The notes under the pieces are model-generated. The model did not search any database, was not told where the DNA came from, and saw only the letters and a program-made list of their open reading frames with translations. This document shows positions 45,044 through 56,380 of a stretch of 64,000 bases of DNA, piece after piece. The translations under genes and the position numbers were made by a program. The stretch spans positions 62,001 to 126,000 of the forward strand of contig JAJSPD010000046.1 in assembly GCA_021307315.1 (NCBI GenBank). Direction: 5' to 3'. Origin of the DNA: Bisporella sp. PMI_857. Lineage: Eukaryota > Ascomycota > Leotiomycetes > Helotiales > Helotiaceae. How positions within the stretch are numbered: the first letter of the stretch is position 1; each line of letters begins with the position of its first letter.

Positions 45044-45408
45044 CTCCCACACGATCGAACAGCTCCCACAGATTCCAAGCTCTCTCGTAGATAGATACAA
45101 AGAAGATTCTCATATGCATGCAGATACCTAGCCCCCTTCGATAAACCACAGCCAAAACCATATAGGGAAAAGGGTTCTGTGGAAGAATGGCGGGCGATGA
45201 TGAGATAAAAAAAAAAGACAAGAGCGAAAACAGAGTATCGACGACAAAGAAGAATACAGCCAGGTCTAAGCCACCTCGTACAAGATCCATTCGGTCAATA
45301 CTGTACCGACAAAAGAAGTGACGCGATCGAAACCATCCAAACCGAAAACAAATCAGTCCACAAACGATCAGCCAAACGACAAGTGAATCTCCCTTCTGAT
45401 GTTGGGGA

Positions 45409-48400
45409 CTACTCGACTCCTACAGCTTTCCGGAACCTCTGGAACGGGTCTCGAGGCAGCGCCTTAGTTAATCCATCTGCCACTTGCTTCGAGGTGTGAA
45501 TGTACTTTATATCCACCCTTCCTTCGGCAACCTTCTCACGGACAAAGTGATGCTGGATGTCGATATACTTAGTTCGGGCGTGGAACTGAGGATTCTTCGC
45601 GAGAGCGATAGCGCCTTGATTGTCGCCGTAGATGATGGTCGCACTTAGACCTGGGTTCCCGGGATTGACCTGCTTAAGGAAGCCTTGAAGCCAGATAGCT
45701 TCCTTGGTCGCATTAGTCTGCCCGATGTACTCGGCCTCACATGATGAGAGTGAGACCGTGGGTTGGCGTTTTGCGGACCAACTGATAGCTGCAGACCCCA
45801 CATTAAAGACATACCCAGAAGTAGATCGCCTAGTGTCATGATCGCCGGCCCAGTCTGAGTCGGTGTAGCCTTCAAGCGGTTGAATCGATCCCCGGAAGAC
45901 CAAGCCCATGTCTAGTGTGCCTTGAATATACCTAAAGATCCTTTTTACTGCTTTCATATGTGCTTCAGTCGGGTTCGAGGCAAATCGGCTGACAACTGAG
46001 ACGGCAAAGGCAATATCCGGGCGAGTGCCGAGCATGGCGTACATAAGGGAGCCGACTGCAGATTGATATGCCCGTCGAAGGGAGGCAGGTGCTTGATAGT
46101 TTTTATCGGCCGGGAGTAATTGGATAGTCGGTTCCATCGGAGTATTGACGGTAGAGCAGGTCGACATGCCGTTGTCCTCGAGGACTTTTCGAAGGTAAGC
46201 TGTCTGTGAGAGACGAAGAGAACGGCGAGGGCGGTCTCGAATGACCTCCATGCCCAAGTAGAAGTGGCATGGGCCAAGGTCGGACATGTGGAAGTGAGAG
46301 CTGAGGGACTTCTTGATAATATCGATGTTCTCTCGTGAATCACCGGTGATGAGAAGGTCGTCGACGTAAATAGCGATGATAGTGCCCTCACGGCAAAAGA
46401 CAGACGAGTCGGCGTCGAGGGGCTTGAAGCCTTGCTCCGAGAGGAAGTTGGCGAAGGTATTGTACCAAACACGAGGTGATTGCTTGAGACCATATAAGGC
46501 CTTATTTAGCTTGGCCGTCCCAGAAACCCCGCATCCGGTAGGTAAGTCAATGTAAACCTCGGTGTCGATTTCTCCGTAAAGAAAAGCTGTCTTGACATCC
46601 ATCTGGTCGATCTCCCAATCATTGGCGGCGGCGAGAGCAAAGATAGCCTTGTAACTCATGGGCTTCACTACTGAAGCAAAGGTCTCATGAAAGTCGATAC
46701 CCTCCCGTTGCTCGAAACCGCGGACCACCCACCGAGCCTTGTACCGTAGAATCTCTCCCGCAGCACCGCGTTTGATCTTGAACACCCACTTTCCAGTAAG
46801 TGACTCACGGTCGCCCGGACATTTCATCTCCGTCCATGTACTATTCTCTACTAAAGACATATATTCATCCCGTATTGCAGCTTCCCATTGCTTCCATTGC
46901 GGACAATTCATGGCCTGCTCGAGTGTTCGAGGTTCGAAGGGCTCATTCGGGTCCGCATGACCGAGGAAAGAGAGCAAGGAATGCTCATCGTGAGATGCGA
47001 GATAAGACGGGAGGAGGAAGAGACTGTGAGCGTCGATAGTAGACTCCGTGCAAAGGAGAGAGATAGGATCTAGAGAGTCGGAGAATTTTCGAAGATGCGG
47101 GTGGTTAGGAGGAACTACAGGACGGTCTGATTCGGCATCGAGATCTGATTCATCCTCGATAGATGGTATAGGAGTGGTTCTTCGGAGGTGAGGGTGCCGT
47201 AGATACTGCCATTGGCCTTCAAATTCATCTTCGGTAGCGGATGGTATTTGGTATTCATTGCCAAAGTCCTCTTCAATTGGATCAGGGGAGCTTGATTGCT
47301 GATTGTAGTTGTAGGCAGAAGGGCTTGGTGAGTCAATTTCATCGTTGAGGTCCAAATCGAGCTCAAGTCTCCAAGAGTGATTCCTTTTCACTGCTCGAGA
47401 GGGTTGAGGTTCTCTAGGCGGAGGACTATCCGGCCAGAAAGCGTTTCTGTCGAACTCGACAGGAGAATCTTCACGCCGGGAGCTTGATCGATGGGCTGTT
47501 GCTGATCGAGACCGTGATCGAGAAACGGAAGATTGTTGGTTCTGCGCCATTGGACGGGCGATTGGAGCTCTCGAGGGAGCAGGAGATTGCTGTAGGGCAG
47601 GTAAATGAGTTGACCTGAGCAGATTTGGGTTTGGACGGCTAGGAACAACTGGCTCTGTGTGATCGATGAACCAGTCTTCAGCCATTAGCCGTTTCCTTTT
47701 GAGGTTTGGATCAGGCAAGGGCATAGAGATTGGCAGGTAAGGCAAGGCGACAGGCTTCGATGCAAGCTTCGATGTAGGGACAGGGACTGACGGCTTGGTC
47801 GGATCTGTGAAGTGATCCATGGGCTGTCGAAGTTCGTGCTCGTGCTTGTCTTCCGGGGCAAACCTATCCCAGAGAAAGCGCTCGACTTCTCTAATCGAGG
47901 CCCCCCGGGCGATGCGACCGTCTGGCTTTAAAATCCTGCAGATAGTGTCCCCCTCATACCCAACCAAGATCCCTCGGACGGTCTCATCTCGATCTTTTTG
48001 ATTTCTGCCAGGGTTGTGATAATAAATAATAGAGCCGAAGGTTTTGATGTGATCATAGTTGGGTTCTTTACCGTACCATGACTCGAACGGTGACATTTGA
48101 ATTGCGGAGTGATGGGATCGAAGGTAGAGATAGCAAGCATGCTTGACCGCTTCCGGCCAGAATTTGAAGTCGAGGCCAGCTCTCTTGAGGAGAGGAGCCG
48201 CTTTTCTCCAGATGGTCTGGCCGAGTCGTTCGGATGGACCATTCATCTCTGGTGAATATGGTTCGGTAGGTTCCCAGTCGATACCGTTTTCTTTGAGGAC
48301 CTTACGAAGTTTGCCAGCCACATATTCTCCCCCGTTGTCATCCCGTAATCGTTTGATCAGCCAACCCTTATCTGAGCGCTCGAAGTGCCTTTTGAAATGA

Positions 48401-49394
48401 ATGAAACAGTCCGTGACTTCGCCCTTAGATTTGATGACGTACACTCGTGCTAGTTTGGTCTTGTCGCACATGAATGTAACGAAAAACCGACTACCATCGA
48501 AACCTTTAATTGGGATTGGACCGACTACATCGGAGTAAACCAATTCCATGGGATGCTTTCCAGGTTCGATAGAATGATTGTGCGGTTTCCTCTTGCCTTT
48601 TTGTGTGATGCAAACATCGCAAATACATAACCCATCCTTAGGCCTTTCTGTGAAATCAATCGGGAGTTTATCGAGCCCTTGGGCGCCGAGATGGCCCATG
48701 CGATTGTGCCAGATGAGCTTGTTTTGGGCGATAGTATAAGCTTCGGACAGTTTGAACGGGTGAGACTTCCGCCCAACTGGGGTTTTGATTGCTGGGGTGG
48801 CAATTGCAGCGAGTCGATGTGAAGGGAGTCACTCGGCTCGATCGAGGAGCCAGAGGCCATTCCGTGCAGTAGCATTGATTTTGTGCTTACCAGCCATCCA
48901 AGAGATCGAGTTCTCATGGAGTTGTGGGTGGAACTTCTTGCTTTTGAAAAGCTGAGAAACCGAGATGAGATTGTACGGTCCCATGGACGGGCACCACTTG
49001 ACATTAGTGAGAGTGAGTACCGCCGGTTGACCGTTCGGGCCTGGAATAGAAATTGGAATATCCCCGATGCCTTCAAACTTGACCTGTCCCCCTACACCAC
49101 CGCATGATCCGAAGTCGCCAAGTCTGAAGTTGATGAATTGGGATTGATCTGCGGAGGCATGGTTAGTGCAGCCGGTATCGACGATCCAGTCGTCCTTAAG
49201 GGACCCGGCGGGGGCGAGGAGGGCAACTTCGAGTGGAGAAGAGATAATAGCGGAGGAAGGAGCAAGTGTACCGGCTGGTTGACTATCGATGGCCAGGAAT
49301 TGGAAGTTGTGAACCATAACAGTGGCCGTATCGGTGGGTTCTGCGGAAGGAGCAGAAGACGGTGTAGATTCGGTAGAAGACTTGGGCTTTTTTT
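45409..49394 (-). pseudogene. Copia Pol: protease, integrase, RT, RNase H
   Basis: Protease DDWIVDTGCTNHASAD (about 49210). A TGA at 48829-48831 then interrupts between protease and integrase in an otherwise open frame. Integrase has the HHCC zinc finger (HNRMGHLG...CDVC) and core residues in VYSDVVGP, RDDNGGEY and MNGPSE. RT has IDQMDVKTAFLYGEI and YVDDLLITG. RNase H has YTDSDWAGDHDTRRSTSGY and SSCEAEYIG. The stop at 45409 is followed by about 365 bp to the 3' LTR. Except for the A7 shift and the TGA, the 1,400 codons are open, so inactivation is recent or partly sequence error. Confidence 0.9.
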
Positions 49395-50308
49395 GAGGAT
49401 GATTCCCCGGCACCGTCAGATTTCCGCTTGTTATTCCTCCCTTTTCTCTTGGTATCGAAGTCTTTCTTGAGATGGGGATGCTTGAGGAAGCACTTAGCCT
49501 CGGTGTGATAAGGCTTCTTGCAATGATCGCAGAAATCTCGAGCATTCGATGGACGGCTGTTTGCCATAAAGGCAGCACCGGCACTGGTTGCGGACGAACT
49601 CTGCCGTTGTTCCTCATCGAAGGCTTTTTGGACTACCGTGTCCCAATCGACCGCAGGATTTCCGGGCGTTTGGATAAGGTTGTGGGTCTGCTGAAACGTG
49701 GTGATAAAGATCTCATATGCGGACCCGAGACCCTGGAGAAATCGCAAGATTAATTGGACGGATGTAAAAGCGACCGATTCATGAAGATCCTTTAACTCAT
49801 TGTTGATTTGAGAGAGTTGATTCGAGAAGTCGGAGATATTCTTACACTCGGCTAGAGTAAGAGCATAGAATCGAGTAGTGAGGTCGATAAGCTTTCCAGC
49901 CCCAGTAGACCGTCCAAGGCGGAGAGTATCTAGCATCTGATAGACTCGATTGAGAGTTTCTACCTTCTTCCAATTGTTATACCCGCACCGATTCTTGATC
50001 GCGGAGCAACCTCGACGCTGTTGTTCCTCCCAGACTAGCATCTGTTTATCGTATGCCGCCTTGAGTGGGAGCCAATCGTCGTATTTTTTCTGGAAGGCTG
50101 CTCGTTCCGCGGTAGTAGGGTTGTCTTTTAACTTAGGTTCGGTGATCAAATGCGGCTCAAATGATTGCTGCATAGTGCAACTTAGACCGCTCATAGTGAG
50201 GAATTCGTCCATTCTGCGGTGGAAGTCGGACCAATTTCCTCCATCTTCGAGAACTGGGACCGAGTTGAGAGAGAGGCCTCCCGCAGATGTCTTGACTTCT
50301 TCGGACAT
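49388..50308 (-). CDS. Copia Gag with zinc knuckle
   Basis: From ATG 50308 the frame encodes a helical Copia-type Gag (NWSDFHRRMDEFLTMSG, LLEKLRLG-like middle, DLHESVAFTSVQLILRFLQG) and a zinc-knuckle-like CDHCKKPYHTEAKC, followed by a Lys/Arg-rich tail. The coding sense then leaves this frame at seven A (49388-49394) and continues in the +1 frame as protease. Six A would give one continuous Gag-Pol, as usual for Copia, so this is either a +1 frameshift site or an indel. Confidence 0.8.
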
Positions 50309-50996
50309 TATTCAGAGTCGGATAAGAGGATGATATGTGATAGCACCGATCGAGGGTTCTGAGGCCGCTGTCTGAAAGAATGAGTACGAGCTCGGGAGTG
50401 TGTTTCCCAGAATTCTTCGTACGTGCGGGGTCTTTGATCGAGAGATGAGGCTATTGCCGAGGCTTCTTCAACCGTCTGAGGTTGGATTGCGGTTGATTGA
50501 GCGGTCGATTCCTCTGTTGGAGGCAAAGGATTCCACAAGGAAGAGGATGAAGAATCTGATGAAGATGAGGAAGAAGTCCGATTGGCGGATGTTCGAGAGT
50601 CGGGTATGATCGCTTCGACCTCTGGGAGTGGCTCACAGACCGTGAGACCGAAAATATCCGCAGAACTTGGAGGAGAGACGTGGCGGCAGATGATCCTGGC
50701 TTGTAAGTCTTGTCGGGAATGCCAGCAAAAGTATTGAACGTGTCTTGAAGTGTACTTTCGAGATAATAAAACCAATGATTGAGATTTCTTTGAGTAAGAC
50801 GGTATCGAGGATGCGATTGCTCGAGTTGGAGGAGTGTTTCTTCTGTGAGGGGTACGATAGAGGGTTGCAGAACGCAGTGCCTTCTTGGTCTTATGTTTTC
50901 ACGCACTTTGCTCGAGCTCTCGGCATCGTCCTCAGCCCGGATCTGGGCCCGTCTGCGACTGTTCTCGGCATCTCGCATCGCACGTAGGGAGGACAT
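50308..50996 (-). CDS. Extra ORF upstream of Copia gag
   Basis: ATG 50996 opens a frame (SSLRAMRDAENSRRRAQIRA, then LTEETLLQLEQSHPRYRLTQ) that loses protein character near 50700. A second frame takes over and ends at TAA 50308-50310, giving about 229 aa if joined by one shift or a small intron. The second half is Ser/Glu/Pro-rich. The stop overlaps the gag start as TAATG, an arrangement known to allow termination-reinitiation. I do not recognise a domain. It may be an accessory protein, a leader peptide or part of an extended gag. Confidence 0.5.
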
Positions 50997-51893
50997 GGTC
51001 TAGATAGATGTCTGATTGCCGTGATATCCTCAGATTGTGTTTGTGAAAACGTCCTCGGCTTGTGTGGCCGGATATTGCCGCAAGGACTTGCAAATGCCTT
51101 CTAGCCAATAGGAAGGCGCGGCAGAGAATAACCGAAAACGAAAGGAGCTCGCTTGAGATCTAGAGTGTGATGATTTCTATTCAAGGAGAGGTCTAGAAAC
51201 AGAGATAAGGAGAGTTCTGTTTGAAACACGGTTTGGACTGTTTGATCGACAGGAGGATTTGTATCGGCAGAATAAGGCTAAGTTGGCTTTAGGCTGCGAA
51301 AGAGCAGCCGTCTGCCTCAACTTGGGAAAATGCCCTGGTGTCGAGTCCTTTCCCCTTGATCTGGGGCACGAGAGAAGCTTGAGAGTGTTCCAAACTCGAA
51401 ACATGAGAGATGAATCTTGTTTGGGAAACGGGGAGGCTTGTATCCGTAGGATTGGAAAAGCGTCCGGACCGTTTCGAAGTGCTGGGAGCAATGTAAGACC
51501 CAGACTCGAAATGGAAGGGAAAGGACCGTAAATGGAGTTGTAGCAAGGACAGATATGTTCCGGACTGCTTCGGGAGATGGTTCTCGAGCATTTGGAGCTG
51601 TCTGAGTTGCTTGAGTGTTCCATATCCTCTTGGACTTCTCAGGGGAAGTAGGAATCCAAGGGGTGGTCGTTTTCTGTCTCAATATGGTTAGTTTTGCTCA
51701 TCACGAGTGAATGGGACTTAGCTGGTCTGATTTTCATGTAAAATCAATTCGAGAGGATCAGTTCGAGTTGTTGAGTTGTCGAAAGTTCGAGGAGTAGGCA
51801 GTGGGTAATGAGGAATGAATGGAATTTCGAGGTGTAGGGAATGAGTAACTGAAAGAATGATCCTCAATAAATAAGTCGTCCCGTGCGGAATCC

Positions 51894-51905
51894 GGACTCA
51901 TAACC
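51894..51905 (-). other. Copia primer-binding site, anticodon arm of tRNA-iMet
   Basis: Directly inside the 5' LTR the minus strand reads GGTTATGAGTCC, the complement of an anticodon arm GGACTCATAACC with anticodon CAU. This matches the half-tRNA priming from initiator tRNA-Met known for Drosophila copia rather than 3'-end priming. Confidence 0.65.
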
Positions 51906-52013
51906 TGTTATAAGGTATGAATGAGCATGCATTAGATGATGATATGAGAGAGGGGGCAGAGCCCCCTTATATATAGGAGAAGCAGGGGAACTGGAGGGAG
52001 CCTCATTCCAACA
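51906..52013 (-). repeat. Copia 5' LTR
   Basis: 108 bp, bounded by TGTTA and CCAACA on the plus strand; matches the LTR at 44936. Confidence 0.92.
51968..51975 (-). promoter_or_regulatory. TATA box in the 5' LTR
   Basis: TATATATA, in the position expected for the LTR promoter; also present in the 3' LTR. Function is inferred. Confidence 0.5.
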
Positions 52014-52461
52014 TCAGCGCTGGGCAAATCTATTATGGTAGATGCAGCCGAGGTCATATTTTGATAATACAGTGTGCAATAGAAGAGCGCCAGCGAGGTG
52101 GCGACAACGAGGTCAAAATGCTATCAAGCAGCAAATTTGGGTGCAGCCTCCAGCAATTTTTTCTGACCGCCTTCATTTCTACAAGGGGGGGGGGGCACGT
52201 GGAACATCTCCCATATAAAGGGCCTGCTCCCACTCTCTACCGTGGTTCCTCATGTTTTTGTATCCTTCGTAGGTAGACCTATAAGGCAATCACTATCAGC
52301 CTATTGTACGCACTCCCATATGCCTCTATTCTAGCCCGTGATTCCTTGCGTCGTTACATTTAGAAGCAAATAAGTATATAAATCACTTAGGATATAAGTG
52401 GTTGAAAGTTAAGAAGCGAAAATAAGAGCTCGGGCATCGAATTACGTAATAAAGTTAAGAT

Positions 52462-52820
52462 AGGCCTCAACTAAATCGACTCCAGCTCCATTAAATCGAC
52501 TCCGCCAAGGCGCTAAATCGCCGACTGCGGCGCATCATCCCCCCTTGCTCTATAGTAGTAATTTATTAGTAATTAAAAGGCCCAATTATGTTTGCTTGTC
52601 AAAACCCGTGAACACGCGCCCGTCGCGTAAAACCTAAGTTATCTACTCGCTCTATACCTACCTTATATACGTCAATTGTACATTTAAAGTTCATAGTATA
52701 GCCTTTTGCTATAGTAATAATTTGTATATAACTACGAGATTATTTAATAGCGCCGCGATCGGCCATTTGTCTTGGCGTGGAGTCGATTTAATGGTGCTGG
52801 AGTCGATTTAGTTGGCACCT
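52462..52820. mobile_element. MITE-like inverted-repeat element, about 359 bp
   Basis: Terminal inverted repeats of about 41 bp: the left end holds CAACTAAATCGACTCCAGCT and ATTAAATCGACTCC; the right end is their reverse complement with a few mismatches. Each arm has the TAAATCGACTCC word twice. The inside is AT-rich with no ORF. It lies 70 bp left of the Fot1/pogo element. The autonomous partner is not in the window. Confidence 0.7.
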
Positions 52821-52893
52821 TAAGATAAGACCATCCCATCCTACAGTATAAGACCATTACCCCAGCTAACCAAAAGACGATAAATTAGCTATA

Positions 52894-54742
52894 ACGTATT
52901 CCACAAGCGAGCGGTCCACCCAAGCGAGCGGTCCACCCCAACCAAAAAGCGCGACCTATAATCTTTAATATACAATGCAACAACCATCTTCTCTTCAATT
53001 ACCTCATAAAGAGGGTAAACTATCTCTTGCTATAAATGCTATCAATCAAGGCCAATTTCAAAGCGAACGAAGCGCAATAAAGACGTACGACGGGGTGCGA
53101 ACGACGCTCCGACGACGACGCGCCGGAATCCGTCCGCGACGCGATTGCACGCCCAATTCGAGAAAGCTTACAGAGCTAGAAGAATCAGTTATTATTCAAC
53201 ATATCCTAGACCTGGATTCACGAGGGTTTTCACCCCGATTAAGTGCCGTGGAAAGTATGGCCAATAACCTTCTCCGGGCTCGCAGTGGAGGCAAGGTTGG
53301 CAAGAATTGGGCAGGGAACTTTGTCAAGCGCTCTCCAGAGCTTAAAACACGATTCAATCGCAAGTACGACTACCAGAGAGCCAAGAACGAAGATCCAAAG
53401 GTTATCCGGAAGTGGTTTAGACTCGTACAGAATACTATCGCTAAGTACGGTATCCACGAAGACGACATCTTTAATTTCGACGAAACAGGTTTTATGATGG
53501 GCATCGCTTCCATAGCAAAGGTTATTACGGCCTCAGAGCGACGCTATCGACCTAAAATGGTACAGCCAGGAAATCGCGAATGGGTTACAGTGATCCAGGG
53601 AATCAACGCGCAAGGCTGGGCCATTCCACCTTTCGTAATCTTCGCCGGACAATACCATCTCTCAGCATGGTACAGCGAAGAAATACCAGGTGATTGGGTT
53701 CTCAGTGTAAGCGAAAACGGCTGGACTACAAATGAGCTTGGTTTTGAATGGCTTCAGCACTTTGAGAAGCACACAAAGAGGCGTACAAAGGGCACATATC
53801 GTCTCCTTGTCATTGATGGCCACGAGAGCCACAACTCGCTTCAATTCCAGGATTTCTGCAAAGAAAACAATATTATAACACTCTGTATGCCTCCACATGC
53901 GTCTCATTTCCTTCAGCCACTTGATGTAGGCTGCTTTGCGCCTCTTAAAAAGGCGTACGGCGGCCAGATTGAGGACTTGATCCGGAGCGGCATTAACCAC
54001 ATTACTAAACTTGAGTTCCTACCGGCATTTCGAGTAGCATTTGAAGCCTCTTTTACTAAAAGCAATATGCAAGGAGGCTTTCGAGGTGCAGGGCTCGTTC
54101 CGTACGATCCAGAGGCTGTAATTTCAAACCTTGATATTCAATTAAGGACTCCAACACCCCCTATCGCAGAAGACGTTCCCTGGGAGCCGAAAACACCAAG
54201 CAACTCTCTTGAATTAACCTCGCAAACGGAGCTAATTAAAGTTAAAATTGCACGCCATCAAAACAGCTCTCCTACAGCCATCAATACAGCAGTTGATCAG
54301 GTCCTTAAGGGCGCGCACAAAATGGCTCATCAGCTCGCGATTCTTCAGGCGGAAAATGCTGCTCTTCGCAAGGCTAACGAACTTGTAACACAGCGAAAAC
54401 ATCGCCAAAAAAAGCGAATTCAGCAGCGAGGGTCTCTTACAGTTCAAGATGGCCTAAATTTAATTGATGAATCGGACATTAATACGCAAATTTTGGAGGA
54501 TATGCGTCAAAGTAGTAATAGTTCAAATGCGACTGCGGGACGTCAAAGGCGATGTGGACGCTGCCGCGAGCCAGGACATCGCATTACAACATGTTCCCTA
54601 GGTCCTCGAGACATTGTAGATTAATTATTTTTAATTAGAATTAAATTTCTTAAGGCGTTGTAGAAATATCTGTATTTGAAGTCGCTGGGTATAGCTAAGG
54701 TGGACCGCTCGCTTGGGTGGACCGCTCGCTTGTGGAATACGT
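52894..54742 (+). mobile_element. Intact Fot1/pogo-type transposon, 1,849 bp
   Basis: Perfect inverted repeats of about 44 bp: the left end begins ACGTATTCCACAAGCGAGCG, and the arm contains AAGCGAGCGGTCCACC twice in direct repeat. Flanking TA (52892-52893 and 54743-54744) is the expected target duplication. One intronless transposase ORF fills the inside. Confidence 0.95.
52975..54624 (+). CDS. Fot1/pogo-type transposase, 549 aa, intact
   Basis: An N-terminal helix-turn-helix region (about 10-130, with a basic RRRRAGIRPRRD patch) is followed by the DDE superfamily core: D169 in FNFDETGF, D281 in LLVIDGHESHNS and D317 in PLDVGCFAPLK, giving DD35D spacing. A C-terminal helical region ends in a CCHC zinc knuckle (CGRCREPGHRITTC, about residues 525-540), found in a subset of fungal pogo-like transposases. 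ATG 52975 lies 81 bp inside the left end. No stops or frameshifts; potentially active. Confidence 0.93.
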   Translation: MQQPSSLQLPHKEGKLSLAINAINQGQFQSERSAIKTYDGVRTTLRRRRAGIRPRRDCTPNSRKLTELEESVIIQHILDLDSRGFSPRLSAVESMANNLLRARSGGKVGKNWAGNFVKRSPELKTRFNRKYDYQRAKNEDPKVIRKWFRLVQNTIAKYGIHEDDIFNFDETGFMMGIASIAKVITASERRYRPKMVQPGNREWVTVIQGINAQGWAIPPFVIFAGQYHLSAWYSEEIPGDWVLSVSENGWTTNELGFEWLQHFEKHTKRRTKGTYRLLVIDGHESHNSLQFQDFCKENNIITLCMPPHASHFLQPLDVGCFAPLKKAYGGQIEDLIRSGINHITKLEFLPAFRVAFEASFTKSNMQGGFRGAGLVPYDPEAVISNLDIQLRTPTPPIAEDVPWEPKTPSNSLELTSQTELIKVKIARHQNSSPTAINTAVDQVLKGAHKMAHQLAILQAENAALRKANELVTQRKHRQKKRIQQRGSLTVQDGLNLIDESDINTQILEDMRQSSNSSNATAGRQRRCGRCREPGHRITTCSLGPRDIVD

Positions 54743-54941
54743 TAAGACCATGGTCTTATAACCCAATTAATACGGTATTACCACTGCAGTACAGATTCCT
54801 CCCACAAATACGCACTGAATAGTACTGCAGTAATATACCTCCTTTGTTATACGCACGGCGTAATACGGCGTAATACGGCATACTAGAGTATAATTACACG
54901 TGACTCATATATCCTTTTGCTCTTCCTCTACCTTCCAACTC
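54743..54941. other. Gap between Fot1/pogo and the hAT relic
   Basis: Begins with the 16-base palindrome TAAGACCATGGTCTTA (54743-54758), which includes the TA duplication. It also has TACGGCGTAA-type short repeats near 54865-54885, probably subterminal sequence of the hAT relic. Confidence 0.4.
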
Positions 54942-56380
54942 CTATTCACCTATTTCTTCCTCTGATTCAAAGGCTTTTACCTTATGCCAGGACCTTAAAC
55001 ACTCTAAAGCTTCAATCACCTTTACTGAAAGCTTATTACGGCGATCTGTAACTGTAATTTTGCAAGACGAGAAAAGACGTTCTGGCTCCGCACTCATTGC
55101 AGGAATAGAAAGCAAGCCATCTTGCTCAAATTAGGGTATATGGCCTGCTGCTTAGGTGCCAGCCACCAGTCCCTCACATCCTCAAAGTCGTGGTGTGGCA
55201 GTGAACTGCAATATCGAGTATATTCGTCCTGGGATGGAGTCGTCGGCACCTTTGCTTTTAAGGAGTTCTTCCACTGAGTAAACTTATTTGCCGTTGCGTA
55301 TGTGGGAGCAAGAACTGGGCCAGTAGCAGCAGCAGCGGCGGCAGCAGTAGCTTCACCTGGGAGTCTCTCATGGCCTGTAGGCATATACTTCTCTCTCCAT
55401 AGGTCCTCCAGCACAGTCTTAGCTGGGCCCCACCACTCACACATCCAATGCTCCTCAATATATTGCCACTTATCGGCCGGATGGAGGACAAGTGCGCCTA
55501 CGTATGCCGGTGTCTCACTAGAAAGAGCATAGTATTTATCTAGCTTTGCCCAGCCAGAGTTAATACAAGTACGCATTACCGGGTCGTCCTTATATTGAGC
55601 CTTGCCATCCTCATATTGTTGAAGGATAAAATCTAAGGCAGGGAGTACCTCGTCAAGGGTATTATGGTTTGATTCTAGAGCCTTGGTCGTATGTGCGAGG
55701 TTTGTCAGAAATCCTTTTACCTATGAGTGAAGGATTAATGATTAGTATCATGATTAGTAGCAAAATTAGGAATATAGAAGAGCTTACCTTGCTCAAAAGG
55801 GCCCAATCCGCAGGCAATAGTCGATCCAGATCTAGCTCCTTCTCCGGGTATTGCTCAAAGAACCGGTCTACAGCCTTTTGTAGGGGAATAGCCTCGCTAA
55901 GCATCTTGTCCCAAGAGTTCCACCGGGTGCCATTATCTCGAGCGATATTTCTGCCTCTTGAGATGGCTCTCCATTGTTGCCTTCGTTGTGCGGTACGTCC
56001 AATGTGAGTAACAAAGTTATGAAGCTTGCCAAGTGGTCCGAGCCTCCTCCACTGGTCCATTTCATCATGAGTTGTCTCAAGGGCCCCGGCTTGGTTAACA
56101 AATAGGAAAGACTGTGCCGATAGGTTGATAATATGGCCGATACATCGGATTCGATGGTGCTTTGCATTATAATCAATATTCCAGGAGTCATATGCGCCTA
56201 GATGAAATTAGGACAAATATTAAGGTAATCGGGTAATTATTACTCACGATCCTCAAATTCTCGCATCATGGTATCATTATTTGTCGCATTGTCCATCTGT
56301 ACGTATCCTAACTTACTACTAATTCCCCAGTCCGCTACCACCTCTTGTAGATATTTAGCAAGGTTCTCTGTAGAAATAGA
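54942..56380 (-). pseudogene. hAT transposase relic, 5'-truncated
   Basis: Reading on the minus strand: DNATNNDTMM (about 56290), an intron with GTGAGT and TCATCTAG, HHRIRCIGHIINLSA, LGKLHNFVTHI, DNGTRWNSWDKML. A second intron at about 55720-55790 (GTAAGC, CATAG) leads to WAKLDKYYALSSETPAYVG, and then the dimerisation domain (IPAMSAEPERLFSSC) to the stop at 54942. The last domain is in another frame: one base was lost near 55120. The N-terminal third with the BED finger is missing beyond about 56380. Distinct from the hAT at 40446 (different sequence throughout). Confidence 0.8.

Larger units (their letters stand above)
44936..52013 (-). mobile_element. Copia LTR retrotransposon, 7.1 kb
   Basis: Two 108-bp LTRs (44936-45043 and 51906-52013) in TG...CA form differ at only two or so positions. 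Between them on the minus strand come a 0.9-kb leader, an extra ORF, gag, protease, integrase, RT and RNase H, the Copia order (integrase before RT). The primer site and a purine-rich stretch sit next to the LTRs. The flanks (AATAA left, TCAGC right) do not match, so there is no target duplication. Protein lesions are one frameshift and one stop in gag-pol and one apparent shift in the extra ORF. Confidence 0.93.

Noticed and set aside
45033..45290. 85-codon frame at the Copia 3' end
   Set aside because: Overlaps the LTR and has only hydrophobic residues from T-rich sequence; envelope-like function is unsupported.
51177..51682. Minus-strand frames of 100-150 codons in the Copia leader
   Set aside because: Overlapping frames, low-complexity composition, no motif and no relation to gag; probably leader RNA.
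51870..51910. Possible tRNA-Met gene because of ACTCATAACC
   Set aside because: No cloverleaf around it; it is the Copia primer-binding site.
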